Of a DNA stretch of 64,000 bases, positions 54,644 through 63,103 are shown piece by piece. The DNA is from Streptomyces canus. GTDB taxonomy: Bacteria > Actinomycetota > Actinomycetes > Streptomycetales > Streptomycetaceae. A program made the position numbers and the translations under genes. The notes beneath the pieces are model-generated. The model searched no databases. It was not told the DNA's origin and worked only from the letters and a program-made list of their open reading frames with translations. Position 1 is the stretch's first letter; each line of letters starts with the position of its first letter. The stretch lies in the NCBI RefSeq assembly GCF_030816965.1, contig NZ_JAUSYQ010000002.1, positions 6,190,001-6,254,000 on the forward strand. Direction: 5' to 3'.

Positions 54644-56422
54644 GTGCCACAGGACACCTACGACTACGACGTCATCGTCGTCGGATCGGGCTTCGGCGGC
54701 TCCGTCACCGCCCTTCGCCTCACCGAGAAGGGTTACCGCGTAGGTGTCCTGGAAGCCGGCCGCCGTTTCACCCGCGAGACCCTCCCCAGGAACTCCTGGG
54801 ACCTGAAGAACTACCTCTGGGCACCGAAACTCGGCATGTTCGGCATCCAGCGCATCCACCTCCTGGGCAACGTCATGGTCCTCGCGGGGGCGGGCGTCGG
54901 TGGCGGCTCCCTCAACTACGCCAACACCCTCTACGTCCCCCCGAAGCCGTTCTTCGAGGACCCCCAGTGGCGTGACATCACGGACTGGCAGGAGGAGCTG
55001 AAGCCGTACTACGACCAGGCCCGCCGCATGCTCGGCGTACGGCTCAACCCGACGATGACCCCCTCCGACGTCCACCTCAAGGCGGCCGCCGAGCGGATGG
55101 GCGTCGGTGACACCTTCCACATGGCCCCGGTCGGCGTCTTCTTCGGCGACGGCGAGGACGCCGAGGGCAGGACCAAGGCGGCCCCCGGCGAGCAGGTCGA
55201 AGACCCCTACTTCGGCGGCGCGGGCCCCGCCCGCACGGCCTGCACCGAGTGCGGTGAGTGCATGACCGGCTGCCGGCACGGCGCCAAGAACACCCTGAAC
55301 GAGAACTACCTCTACCTCGCCGAGAAGGCGGGGGCGGTCGTGCACCCCCTGACCTCCGTCGTGTCGGTCACCGATGACTCCCAGGGCGGCTACGCGGTCG
55401 CGACCCTCCCCACCGACGAGCGCCGCAAGGCCAGGGGCCGCACCTTCAAGGCCCGCCAGGTCGTCATCGCCGCCGGCACCTACGGCACCCAGACCCTCCT
55501 GCACCGCATGAAGGCCGGCCGTCAACTGCCGTACATCTCGGACCGGTTGGGCGAGCTCACCCGCACCAACTCCGAGGCCCTGGTCGGCGCCCAGACCGAC
55601 AACCGTCGCTACCGCAGGGCGACCGGCGTGCGGAAGGTCGACTTCACCCAGGGCGTCGCCATCACCTCGTCCATCCACCCGGACGAGAACACCCACATCG
55701 AGCCGGTCCGCTACGGCAAGGGCTCCAACTCGATGGGCGGCCTGTCGATCCTCCAGGTGCCGTACGCCGAGGGCTCGTCGAGGGTGATGGCCTGGCTGGC
55801 GAACGCCGCGAAGCACCCGCTCCTCGTCCTGCGCTCCCTCTCCAACCGCCGCTGGTCGGAGAAGACCATCATCGGCCTGGTCATGCAGTCACTGGACAAC
55901 TCCCTGACGACGTACCTCAAACCGGACGGCGTCGGCAAGGGCCTGCTCACCGCCCGCCAGGGCCACGGCGCTCCCAACCCCAAGCAGATCAGGGCCGCTT
56001 CCGAGGCCGCTTCCGCGATCGCCGCCGACATCAACGGCTTCGCCGGCTCCAACGTCGGCGAGCTGATGGGCGCCCCGCTCACCGCCCACTTCCTCGGCGG
56101 CTGCCCGATCGGCTCCTCCCGCGAGACCGGCGTCATCGACCCGTACCACCGGCTCTACGGCCACCCGGGGATCTCGGTCGTGGACGGCTCCGCGGTCTCC
56201 GCCAACCTCGGCGTGAACCCCTCGCTGACGATCACCGCCCAGGCCGAGCGCGCGATGTCGTACTGGCCCAACAAGGGCGAGCAGGACCCGCGTCCGGCGC
56301 AGGGCGAGGCGTACCGGCGTCTGAACCCCGTCGAGCCCAAGTCACCGGCGGTCCCGGCGGAGGCCTTCGGCGCGCTGAAGCTCCCGTTCCTGGAGACGCC
56401 GGCGGTGCCGAAGAAGTCGTAG
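54644..56422 (+). CDS. choD: ChoD-like GMC-family FAD oxidoreductase
   Basis: This 592-residue flavoprotein corresponds to M. tuberculosis choD (Rv3409c) by synteny with guaB and guaA. FAD-binding start: YDVIVVGSGFGGSVTALRL; further FAD contacts are VLAGAGVGGGSLNYAN and VVDGSAVSANLGVNPSLTIT. An unusual Cys cluster, CTECGECMTGC, has the C-x2-C-x2-C-x3-C spacing of a [4Fe-4S] site. The true substrate of this ChoD group is not settled, so cholesterol oxidation is not assumed. AGGAG precedes GTG 54644, and a strong terminator follows. Confidence 0.88.
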   Translation: MPQDTYDYDVIVVGSGFGGSVTALRLTEKGYRVGVLEAGRRFTRETLPRNSWDLKNYLWAPKLGMFGIQRIHLLGNVMVLAGAGVGGGSLNYANTLYVPPKPFFEDPQWRDITDWQEELKPYYDQARRMLGVRLNPTMTPSDVHLKAAAERMGVGDTFHMAPVGVFFGDGEDAEGRTKAAPGEQVEDPYFGGAGPARTACTECGECMTGCRHGAKNTLNENYLYLAEKAGAVVHPLTSVVSVTDDSQGGYAVATLPTDERRKARGRTFKARQVVIAAGTYGTQTLLHRMKAGRQLPYISDRLGELTRTNSEALVGAQTDNRRYRRATGVRKVDFTQGVAITSSIHPDENTHIEPVRYGKGSNSMGGLSILQVPYAEGSSRVMAWLANAAKHPLLVLRSLSNRRWSEKTIIGLVMQSLDNSLTTYLKPDGVGKGLLTARQGHGAPNPKQIRAASEAASAIAADINGFAGSNVGELMGAPLTAHFLGGCPIGSSRETGVIDPYHRLYGHPGISVVDGSAVSANLGVNPSLTITAQAERAMSYWPNKGEQDPRPAQGEAYRRLNPVEPKSPAVPAEAFGALKLPFLETPAVPKKS

Positions 56423-56438
56423 AGCCGAAAAACGCCGA

Positions 56439-56480
56439 AGAGAAGGACCTGCACCCCCCTCCGAGCACAGGTCCTTCTCT
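56439..56480 (+). terminator. Terminator after the choD-like gene
   Basis: AGAGAAGGACCTG (56439-56451) pairs perfectly with CAGGTCCTTCTCT (56468-56480), a 13-base-pair stem, followed by TTTTCTTG. It also lies downstream of the convergent cell-wall protein gene. Confidence 0.93.
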
Positions 56481-56525
56481 TTTTCTTGCGTCAAGCTGTG
56501 TGTACGGCTTTCACGGCCCTACGAC

Positions 56526-57560
56526 TCAGGCGTGGGCGCCGGTCGCACCCTTGCGCCGCTTGACCGCGAAGACCACACCGGTACCGGCGACGACGGCGAA
56601 GCCGCCGACGAGGCCGAGGACCGGCAGGGCCGAGCTGGAACCGGTCTCGGCGAGCTGGCCGTCCACGTCGACGCCGTTGACGTCGGAGATGGGGCTCTTG
56701 CCGCCGGTCTGCGGCGTGGCGTCGTTCGGCTTGCCGGGGTCGGAGCCGGCCGGCAGGACCTCGAAGTAGTAGATGCCGGCGTTCTCGTCGTCGGAGACCC
56801 AGCAGCCCTTGTCGTCCGAGTACTCGGCGAGACCGATGGCGATGCCGATCGCGCTCGGGACCTTGCGGTCGACCTTCACCCGCAGCTGGTAGCTGAGGGA
56901 GTCGCCGCCGTCGAGGGAGAAGGCGTTGAACGTGCCGCCCTCGCCGAACTGCGTGGCCACGTCGACCCAGGAGCCGCCCTGCTTCACCTGAAGGGTGACC
57001 AGGTCGCTGTAGTCCTTCTCGAAGTCCCAGTCGACCGCCCCGATCCCGACGATGGGCTGGATGTCCTTGATCGTGTCGTCACCGGAGTTCTTCACGTTGA
57101 ACTTGAAGTTCGTCCAGCCGCTGCCCGCCACGATGCTCTCGGGCAGACCGGTCAGCGAGCTGTGCAGCGCGTCGCTGTCGTTGAAGACCGGGACGCCGTC
57201 CTCGTCGACCGGGCACTCGTCGACGGGCTCGTCGCTCTCGCTCGGCGAGGGACTGCTGCTGGCGGTGGCCGAACTGGACGGGCTCGTGGAAGGGCTGCCG
57301 GTGGCGGTGGCGGTGGCGGTGGCGGTGGCCGAGCTGGACGCGCCCGTGGAGGGGCTGCTGCTCGCGGGCGTGCTCGCCGGGTCCGCCGGGGCGGCCGGGG
57401 TGCTCTCGGGGGCCGTCGGAGTGGTGTCGCCGGCGGGCGTGGTCTCGGGCGCGGTCGGCGTGGGGGACTCGTCAGCGAAGGCGCTCGGCGCGGCGAACAG
57501 GGCCAGCGGCGCTATCGCGGCGGTCGCGGCCGCGGCGGCCAGTGCACGGCGAAGCTTCAT
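56526..57560 (-). CDS. Sortase-anchored (LAETG) cell-wall surface protein
   Basis: This 344-residue protein starts at ATG 57560 (GAGG seven bases upstream). It has a signal peptide (RRALAAAAATAAIAPLALFA), a Thr/Pro/Ser/Ala stalk (PTPTAPETTPAGDTTPTAPE), and a globular beta domain of about 180 residues with SGWTNFKFNVKNSGDDTIKD. The end is a cell-wall sorting signal: LAETG, a hydrophobic helix (LPVLGLVGGFAVVAGTGVVF) and a KRRK tail. LAxTG is the class E sortase motif of Streptomyces. No sortase gene is nearby. The surface role is unknown. Confidence 0.88.
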   Translation of the reverse strand: MKLRRALAAAAATAAIAPLALFAAPSAFADESPTPTAPETTPAGDTTPTAPESTPAAPADPASTPASSSPSTGASSSATATATATATGSPSTSPSSSATASSSPSPSESDEPVDECPVDEDGVPVFNDSDALHSSLTGLPESIVAGSGWTNFKFNVKNSGDDTIKDIQPIVGIGAVDWDFEKDYSDLVTLQVKQGGSWVDVATQFGEGGTFNAFSLDGGDSLSYQLRVKVDRKVPSAIGIAIGLAEYSDDKGCWVSDDENAGIYYFEVLPAGSDPGKPNDATPQTGGKSPISDVNGVDVDGQLAETGSSSALPVLGLVGGFAVVAGTGVVFAVKRRKGATGAHA

Positions 57561-57773
57561 GAAGACCTCGGAAGTCAGGTGTGCCACACTTGCGCGGCAC
57601 GCGTCAGGGAGAGGCCTCCGCGTGTGGGGCGCGGGTGGGGCCCGTGGTTCGTGAGGTTTGATCCGTGAGACCTGTGAATGGTTGTGCGGGCATTCACAGA
57701 AAACTTATGTGGGCTGAGTCACAGGGGAGTTCTCCTTGTGAACGGGCTTTCCCAGGCCCTAGAACTGACTCAC

Positions 57774-58880
57774 GTGTCAGAAGACCCCAAGATCCCCGAC
57801 GACGTCTGGGAACGGTTCGCCCGTGACTCAGAGCGGGACATCCGAGACTCCGCCCCCAAGGAACCGTCCGCGCGGGCCCGTGAGGTGACGGAGCGACTGC
57901 GGCGACAGGAAGCGCGCGGCGAACTGCCGGAGGGCTGGCGTACCGGACCGGCCTGGCAGCAGAAGAAGAGCCGACGCGGCCTGTGGGGCGTCCTCGGTGT
58001 CGCCGTCGCGGTCGTGGTGGCCGTCGTGGCGGTGAAGCCCTCGCTGGTGCCGGGCGACCCCTTCGGCGGGGGAACCTCCTCCGAGGCCGCGTCCTCCCCG
58101 CTGCCCGAGGAGACGGCGGCGCCGACCGCCGCGCCCTCCGCCGAGGCCTCCGAGATCCCCACCCTGGACGACCCGTTCGCCGGCTCCCCCGCCAAGCGCT
58201 GGGCCGACGGCGCCGCCGGGATCGCCGTACCGGAGGCGAAGGCCGTCGGTGGCCTGTCCAAGGCGAAGGCCGAGCAGGCCCTGGAGCTGACGAGGAAGCT
58301 CCTGGTCGAGTCCAACCTCGACCGGGGCACCCTGCGCGGCGAACGCCCGAAGGCGGCGCTCGACGTCCTGGATCCGGTGCAGAAGGACGTCCGTGGACTC
58401 CTGGAGACCGCCCTGGGCAAGCCGGACAAGAAACACGACCCGCTGTGGATGTTCAGCCGCTTCGACCCCAAGCAGGTCCGGCTGGTCGGCGACGTCGTGA
58501 AGACGCGCGGCCGGATGACCTTCAAGGCCGGTGACCACGCTTCGGTCGCCGTGCACGCCGACTACACCTTCGTCTATCCGGTCGTCCAGACCAACGGTTC
58601 CACGGAGGTCACCCGCACGATCATCCGCCGGGTCCTCGATGTCGAGATCTCCGACCCGGCCAAGTACCAGGTGACCCCGGGCAAGCTCACGGTCGTGAAC
58701 TGGGACCAGGAGATCAACAACTCCGCCTGTGATGTCTACGACGGCTATCTGCACCCGGACTTCGCGTCGTCCGAGCCGACCGGGCCGGACCCCACCGGAC
58801 CGACGGCGGACCCGTACGACCGCAGCCGGACCCTCGACCCGAACGGTGACGAAGGCTGCGGAACGATGTCCCGAGTCTGA
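57774..58880 (+). CDS. Single-pass membrane protein of unknown function
   Basis: This 368-residue protein has a conserved acidic N-terminus (SEDPKIPDDVWERFARDSER), a membrane helix at about 60-85 (GVLGVAVAVVVAVVAVKPSL) and an outside part with AKAEQALELTRKLLVESNLD and WMFSRFDPKQVRLVGDVVKT. GTG 57774 fits the family-like start but has no ribosome site; GTG 57738 has a GGGGAG site and adds 12 residues. Homologues of similar length are widespread in Streptomyces. No function can be assigned. Confidence 0.8.
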   Translation: MSEDPKIPDDVWERFARDSERDIRDSAPKEPSARAREVTERLRRQEARGELPEGWRTGPAWQQKKSRRGLWGVLGVAVAVVVAVVAVKPSLVPGDPFGGGTSSEAASSPLPEETAAPTAAPSAEASEIPTLDDPFAGSPAKRWADGAAGIAVPEAKAVGGLSKAKAEQALELTRKLLVESNLDRGTLRGERPKAALDVLDPVQKDVRGLLETALGKPDKKHDPLWMFSRFDPKQVRLVGDVVKTRGRMTFKAGDHASVAVHADYTFVYPVVQTNGSTEVTRTIIRRVLDVEISDPAKYQVTPGKLTVVNWDQEINNSACDVYDGYLHPDFASSEPTGPDPTGPTADPYDRSRTLDPNGDEGCGTMSRV

Positions 58881-58893
58881 GTCCACCCAGGCG

Positions 58894-58926
58894 AAGGGCC
58901 CCACGGGACGGAGCCGTGGGGCCCTT
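58894..58926 (+). terminator. Terminator after the membrane protein gene
   Basis: AAGGGCCCCACGG (58894-58906) pairs with CCGTGGGGCCCTT (58914-58926), 13 base pairs with a seven-base loop, followed by CTTTCG. Confidence 0.92.
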
Positions 58927-59454
58927 CTTTCGTCAGCACCGACGTCAGGGCTGCGCCGGTGCCTGGGAGCGGCGCCGGGGGGTTGCGCCGCTTGCTCTCC
59001 GTGCTCGTGTGCACTGCGTCCTTGCGCCTGCCGTGCCCCTGGTCGGCGCCCCGGCGCACAAGGGGCGCACGGATGGTCTGGACCTCTGGCAGTACGTCGA
59101 AGCAGTGCGAATGCAGTTGTCTGCGGAGGGGTTTGGGGGCTTTCTAGGCATCGTGCTGGATGGACGCGGCCTCCGCAACCGTTTGACCCAGCCTTGTGCC
59201 GGTACTTGTCCCGCCGGTCGGCCCCGGGCGTCCCCGGAGCCGACCGTTCTCCTGGTGACCGGGCTGCTGTCCCCTGCCGTCCGATCACTTCCTGGAGCGA
59301 GGTCCCACGACGCACGGCAAGATCTGTACGTCTCATCGCTCCAGCGAGCCACGCGTGGTTCTGGCGGGCCCGCCCCTGGCTGGCACGGACACCCTCACCA
59401 ACGAAGCGACTCGGGGCACGGTCACGCGCCGGACGGGTGAGGCCGGGCCCGAAC
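58927..59454. other. 530-base region without a recognisable gene
   Basis: Open frames exist on both strands, but none has a ribosome site with consistent third-position bias or a known motif. One plus-strand stretch (GRTDGLDLWQYVEAVRMQLS, near 59065) looks gene-like and could be a remnant; its family is not recognised. Lower codon regularity than in neighbours supports decayed or non-coding sequence. Confidence 0.5.
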
Positions 59455-59709
59455 TCAGATGCGACCCCTGCACAGTTCGAGCAGCGTCATGGCGAGGGAG
59501 GTGCCCGGCCTGCCGAGCGCCTCACGGTAGCGGCCGAGGATCTCCATCTCGCGGGCGAGGTGGACCCGTCGGCCGCCGGAGGCGATACGGGTCTGCTGGA
59601 CGACGGACGAGACGGCCATCCGTTCCTGGATCAGACCGATGATCCGGTCGTCGAGCGCGTCGATGCGCTCACGGGCGTCCGCGATGGTCGCTTCCGGTGT
59701 GGTGGTCAC
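59455..59709 (-). CDS. Chorismate mutase, AroQ fold
   Basis: This 84-residue enzyme converts chorismate to prephenate, the branch point to Phe and Tyr. The start is GTG 59709 (AGGAG about seven bases upstream). The AroQ helices are ADARERIDALDDRIIGLIQE, MAVSSVVQQTRIASGGRRVH and REMEILGRYREALGRPGTSL. The active-site Arg residues of the first and second helix are present. The small size fits stand-alone actinobacterial AroQ enzymes activated by DAHP synthase. The 180 bases upstream hold a promoter, an aromatic leader peptide and a terminator hairpin, indicating attenuation control. Confidence 0.9.
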   Translation of the reverse strand: MTTTPEATIADARERIDALDDRIIGLIQERMAVSSVVQQTRIASGGRRVHLAREMEILGRYREALGRPGTSLAMTLLELCRGRI

Positions 59710-59761
59710 GTGGGGCTCCTGGGTGGGGTGGGTGCCCCGGAGCGGCAAGGTCCGGAAAACA

Positions 59762-59798
59762 CCAGGCGCCCCGGACCTTGTCGGCCCGGGGCGCCTGG
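59762..59798 (-). terminator. Attenuator-type terminator hairpin before the chorismate mutase gene
   Basis: On the minus strand CCAGGCGCCCCGG (59798-59786) pairs perfectly with CCGGGGCGCCTGG (59774-59762) and is followed by TGTTTTCC. A competing ten-base stem, CAAGGTCCGG (59780-59771) with CCGGACCTTG (59755-59746), shares four bases with it, so the two structures exclude each other. The hairpin lies between the leader peptide stop and the gene. Confidence 0.82.
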
Positions 59799-59817
59799 GA
59801 AGTCGCTTGTCAGTTGC

Positions 59818-59889
59818 TCAAGCAGCACGACCATGGCAGCCGGCGGGCCGGGTGCCATAGGTAAACAGGAAGGTCGTCTGCGTGAGCAT
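59818..59889 (-). CDS. Phe/Tyr leader peptide (23 aa) of the chorismate mutase attenuator
   Basis: ATG 59889 opens a 23-codon frame that begins MLTQTTFLFTYGTRP and stops at 59818. It has Phe (TTC), Phe (TTT) and Tyr (TAT) within codons 7-11, including TTT and TAT, which are rare in this GC-rich genome. Directly after the Tyr codon, ATGGCA...TGCCAT can fold into a pause hairpin. A near-consensus promoter puts the transcript start on the A of the ATG, so the peptide would be read leaderless. The reading as a control peptide is inference. Confidence 0.65.
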   Translation of the reverse strand: MLTQTTFLFTYGTRPAGCHGRAA

Positions 59890-59895
59890 GGCAGC

Positions 59896-59924
59896 AGTAT
59901 GCCGGGCCCTGTCGGAGCGTCCAA
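59896..59924 (-). promoter_or_regulatory. Promoter of the leader peptide and chorismate mutase gene
   Basis: On the minus strand TTGGAC (59924-59919) and CATACT (59901-59896) are separated by exactly 17 bases, a near-consensus vegetative promoter. Six bases follow before ATG 59889, which puts initiation at or next to the A of the start codon. Confidence 0.75.
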
Positions 59925-60025
59925 CCCGGTTCGCATCCTGAGACGGAGCTCGGCCCCGAGCCGCCCCCGTGTCTCCCGGTAGACTCGGTACCACACACAC
60001 CTCGCTCACCGCCGGAAGGCAACCC

Positions 60026-61603
60026 GTGTCATCAGCGAACCCCGCCGCCGCCCCCGACACCGTCCTGGTCGTCGACTTCGGTGCGCAGTACGCCCAGCTC
60101 ATCGCCCGTCGTGTCCGCGAGGCCCGGGTCTACAGCGAGATCGTGCCGAGCACCATGCCGGTCGCGGAGATGCTCGCCAAGAACCCGGCGGCGATCATCC
60201 TCTCCGGCGGCCCCTCGTCGGTGTACGCGGAGGGCGCCCCGCGCCTGGACCGCGAGCTGTTCGAGTCCGGCGTGCCGGTCTTCGGCATGTGCTACGGCTT
60301 CCAGCTGATGGCCACCACCCTCGGCGGCACCGTCGACAACACCGGCGCGCGTGAGTACGGCCGTACGCCGCTGCATGTCTCGAAGTCCGGCTCCACCCTC
60401 TTCGAGGGCACCCCGGACGAGCAGTCGGTGTGGATGTCCCACGGCGACGCCTGCTCCGCCGCCCCCGAGGGCTTCACCGTGACCGCGTCCACGGACGTCG
60501 TCCCGGTCGCCGCCTTCGAGAACGACGAGAAGAAGCTCTACGGCGTCCAGTACCACCCCGAGGTCATGCACTCCACGCACGGCCAGCAGGTCCTCGAGCA
60601 CTTCCTGTACCGGGGCGCCGGTCTGAAGCCGGACTGGACCACCGGCAATGTGATCGAGGAGCAGGTCGCCGCGATCCGCGAGCAGGTCGGCGACAAGCGC
60701 GCGATCTGCGGTCTGTCCGGCGGCGTGGACTCCGCGGTGGCCGCAGCGCTCGTCGCGCGCGCCATCGGCGACCAGCTGACCTGTGTGTACGTCGACCACG
60801 GTCTGATGCGCAAGGGCGAGACCGAGCAGGTCGAGAAGGACTTCGTGGCCGCGACAGGCGTGAAGCTGGTCGTCGTCGACGCGGAGGAGCGCTTCCTGAC
60901 CGCGCTCAAGGGGGTCTCCGACCCCGAGGAGAAGCGGAAGATCATCGGCCGGGAGTTCATCCGGGTCTTCGAGCAGGCCCAGGCCGAGATCATCGCGGAC
61001 GAGGGTCCGGCGGTGGAGTTCCTCGTCCAGGGCACGCTCTACCCGGACGTGGTCGAGTCCGGTGGCGGCACCGGCACCGCCAACATCAAGTCCCACCACA
61101 ACGTGGGCGGCCTCCCCGAGGACCTCGAGTTCCAGCTCATCGAGCCGCTGCGCAAGCTGTTCAAGGATGAGGTACGGATGGTCGGCCAGGAGCTCGGGCT
61201 CCCGGACGAGATCGTCCAGCGCCAGCCGTTCCCGGGTCCCGGCCTCGGCATCCGGATCGTCGGCGAGGTCACCAAGGAGCGCCTGGACCTGCTGCGCGAC
61301 GCCGACGCCATCGCCCGCGAGGAGCTGACCGCGGCCGGCCTCGACCGCGACATCTGGCAGTGCCCGGTGGTCCTGCTCGCCGACGTCCGCTCGGTCGGCG
61401 TCCAGGGCGACGGCCGGACCTACGGCCACCCGATCGTCCTTCGCCCGGTGTCGAGCGAGGACGCCATGACCGCCGACTGGTCGAGGCTGCCGTACGACGT
61501 CCTCGCGAAGATCTCGACGCGGATCACCAACGAGGTGGCCGACGTCAACCGCGTGGTGCTCGACGTGACGTCGAAGCCGCCGGGGACGATCGAGTGGGAG
61601 TAG
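60026..61603 (+). CDS. guaA: GMP synthase (glutamine-hydrolysing)
   Basis: This 525-residue enzyme aminates XMP to GMP. The start is GTG 60026 (GGAAGG seven bases upstream). The glutamine amidotransferase domain (residues 1-205) has the catalytic Cys in [15 protein letters not shown] and His/Glu in [11 protein letters not shown]. The ATP pyrophosphatase loop is [16 protein letters not shown]. The C-terminal dimerisation domain ends PPGTIEWE. With guaB and guaB3 this window contains the whole IMP-to-GMP branch. The gene is divergent from the chorismate mutase gene. Confidence 0.97.
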   Translation: MSSANPAAAPDTVLVVDFGAQYAQLIARRVREARVYSEIVPSTMPVAEMLAKNPAAIILSGGPSSVYAEGAPRLDRELFESGVPVFGMCYGFQLMATTLGGTVDNTGAREYGRTPLHVSKSGSTLFEGTPDEQSVWMSHGDACSAAPEGFTVTASTDVVPVAAFENDEKKLYGVQYHPEVMHSTHGQQVLEHFLYRGAGLKPDWTTGNVIEEQVAAIREQVGDKRAICGLSGGVDSAVAAALVARAIGDQLTCVYVDHGLMRKGETEQVEKDFVAATGVKLVVVDAEERFLTALKGVSDPEEKRKIIGREFIRVFEQAQAEIIADEGPAVEFLVQGTLYPDVVESGGGTGTANIKSHHNVGGLPEDLEFQLIEPLRKLFKDEVRMVGQELGLPDEIVQRQPFPGPGLGIRIVGEVTKERLDLLRDADAIAREELTAAGLDRDIWQCPVVLLADVRSVGVQGDGRTYGHPIVLRPVSSEDAMTADWSRLPYDVLAKISTRITNEVADVNRVVLDVTSKPPGTIEWE

Positions 61604-61621
61604 GACTCCCTTGCGTGAAGG

Positions 61622-62089
61622 TCAGGTCCGCTTGAGCGTGCGCAGCGGCGCTCCGGGCTTCCAGATCTGGACGACGAGGTACTTCTCGTCCTCGACGTAG
61701 GTCCTGACGACCTCCGTCAGCTCGGTGCGGAAGAGGTGGAACGGCTCCGGCGGTTCCACCTCGGTCACGTACGCCCCCTTGGCGTCGGCCTCCTCGACCT
61801 CGATCGCCCGCCCGGCGATCCGAACGTCGCCGCCGCCCATGGACTGGCCCTCCCCGGGATTCGCCTGGAGCGCGAACCGCGGGTCCCGTCGCAGGTCGAG
61901 GGCCTTGAGCGAGTCCGGCATCATGCCGAGCCAGAGTTCGCCGTGCAGGAAGCGGACCTCCAGGCCGGTGGTGCGCGGGGAGCCGTCCTTGCGGAGGGTG
62001 GCAAGGACGTGGTGGGTGAAGGCGCCGAAGCGGGTCTCGACGGTCTTGGCCAGGTCGGGTTCCGCGGAGGTGAAAGCAGCCCAGTTCAT
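61622..62089 (-). CDS. PPOX-class flavin/F420-type oxidoreductase-fold protein
   Basis: This protein (155 residues from ATG 62089, or 165 from ATG 62119) has the split-barrel fold of pyridoxamine phosphate oxidase-like proteins: HHVLATLRKDGSPRTTGLEV, WLGMMPDSLKALDLRRDPRF and GQSMGGGDVRIAGRAIEV. Members bind FMN or F420; this type is usually annotated as a general oxidoreductase. No partner gene is evident. It is convergent with guaA, whose stop is 18 bases away. Confidence 0.85.
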   Translation of the reverse strand: MNWAAFTSAEPDLAKTVETRFGAFTHHVLATLRKDGSPRTTGLEVRFLHGELWLGMMPDSLKALDLRRDPRFALQANPGEGQSMGGGDVRIAGRAIEVEEADAKGAYVTEVEPPEPFHLFRTELTEVVRTYVEDEKYLVVQIWKPGAPLRTLKRT

Positions 62090-62229
62090 ACCGGTCAGTG
62101 TTCCGCCGATACCCGACATCTGCTGTCAGGTATCCGCTGTGTGCGCCATCTTTACAAACCACCCCTGTTCTCTTGCGCTGACCGACGGTAACTTCCGCCC
62201 CGTAAAGCAACCCAGTGCTGGAGGAGCAC

Positions 62230-63036
62230 ATGCACGAGACGCCCCTCGGGCCCACTCCGCCGATGCCGCTGCCCACCGAGAAGCTGCAGTTCGCGATGCC
62301 GCCGATGCACGACTCCGTCGAGGAGGAACGCCGGCACCGCAAAGAGCGGCTCGCCGGCGCGCTGCGGATCTTCGGCCGGCTCGGCTTCGAGGACGGGGTC
62401 TCCGGGCACATCACCGCACGCGACCCGGAGTTCACCGACTGCTTCTGGGTCAACCCCTTCGGCATGCCGTTCAAGCACGTCACCGTGAGCGACATCGTGC
62501 TCGCCAACTCCGAGGGGCAGGTGCTCGACGGCCGCTACCACGTCAACCAGGCGGCCTTCACCGTGCACTCCCAGGTGCACGCCGCCCGCCCCGATGTCGT
62601 CGCCGTCGCCCACTGCCATTCCGTGCACGGTCGGGCGCTGTCCACGCTCGGTGAGCTCCTGGATCCCCTCACCCAGGAGAGCTGCGCCTTCTACGAGGAC
62701 CACGCGCTGTACGAGTCCTACACCGGGGTCGCCGTCGACGCCGACGAGGGTCGCCGGATCGCTACGGCGCTCGGATCCCGGAAGGCGCTGGTGCTGCGCA
62801 ACCACGGGCTGCTGACCGTCGGGGACTCGGTGGACGCGGCGGCCTGGTGGTTCCTGTCGATGGAACGGTCCAGCCAGGTGCAGCTGCTCGCCCGGGCGGC
62901 GGGACGGCCGGTGCTCATCGACCACCGGGCGGCGGTGGCGACCCGGGAGCAACTGGGCGGAGATCTGGTGGCGTGGATCAACTACCAGCCGATGTGGCAG
63001 GACATCAGTCGCAGCGAGCCGGACCTGCTGAGCTAG
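62230..63036 (+). CDS. Class II aldolase/adducin-family protein
   Basis: This 268-residue protein starts at ATG 62230 (GGAGGAG four bases upstream). Zinc ligands of the class II aldolase fold are visible in VVAVAHCHSVHGRALSTLG (His-x-His) and ALVLRNHGLLTVGDSVDAAA (His). FGRLGFEDGVSGHITARDPE is the substrate phosphate loop region. It might be a sugar-phosphate aldolase or a decarboxylase; the substrate is unknown. Its stop codon lies in the first 18-base repeat of the array at 63032. Confidence 0.9.
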   Translation: MHETPLGPTPPMPLPTEKLQFAMPPMHDSVEEERRHRKERLAGALRIFGRLGFEDGVSGHITARDPEFTDCFWVNPFGMPFKHVTVSDIVLANSEGQVLDGRYHVNQAAFTVHSQVHAARPDVVAVAHCHSVHGRALSTLGELLDPLTQESCAFYEDHALYESYTGVAVDADEGRRIATALGSRKALVLRNHGLLTVGDSVDAAAWWFLSMERSSQVQLLARAAGRPVLIDHRAAVATREQLGGDLVAWINYQPMWQDISRSEPDLLS

Positions 63037-63103
63037 AAGCCTCGCATGAGCCGGAAACCCCGCAGGAGCTAGAAACCTCGCAGGAGCTAGAAACCTCGCA
63101 GCA
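63032..63103. repeat. Four 18-base tandem repeats joining two convergent gene ends
   Basis: Units are GCTAGAAGCCTCGCATGA, GCCGGAAACCCCGCAGGA, GCTAGAAACCTCGCAGGA and GCTAGAAACCTCGCAGCA, exactly 18 bases apart. The first holds the TAG stop of the aldolase gene and the last holds the stop of the DUF4429 gene read on the other strand. Confidence 0.93.

Noticed and set aside
54644..56422. Cholesterol oxidase assignment
   Set aside because: Only family and synteny support it; the Cys cluster and lack of steroid genes argue against assuming sterol as substrate.
56526..57560. Locus-linked sortase system for the LAETG protein
   Set aside because: No sortase gene or second sorting-signal protein occurs in the window, so it presumably uses a housekeeping class E sortase elsewhere.
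58927..59454. Transposase or integrase remnant before the chorismate mutase gene
   Set aside because: Some gene-like codons but no recognisable motif, terminal repeats or target duplication.
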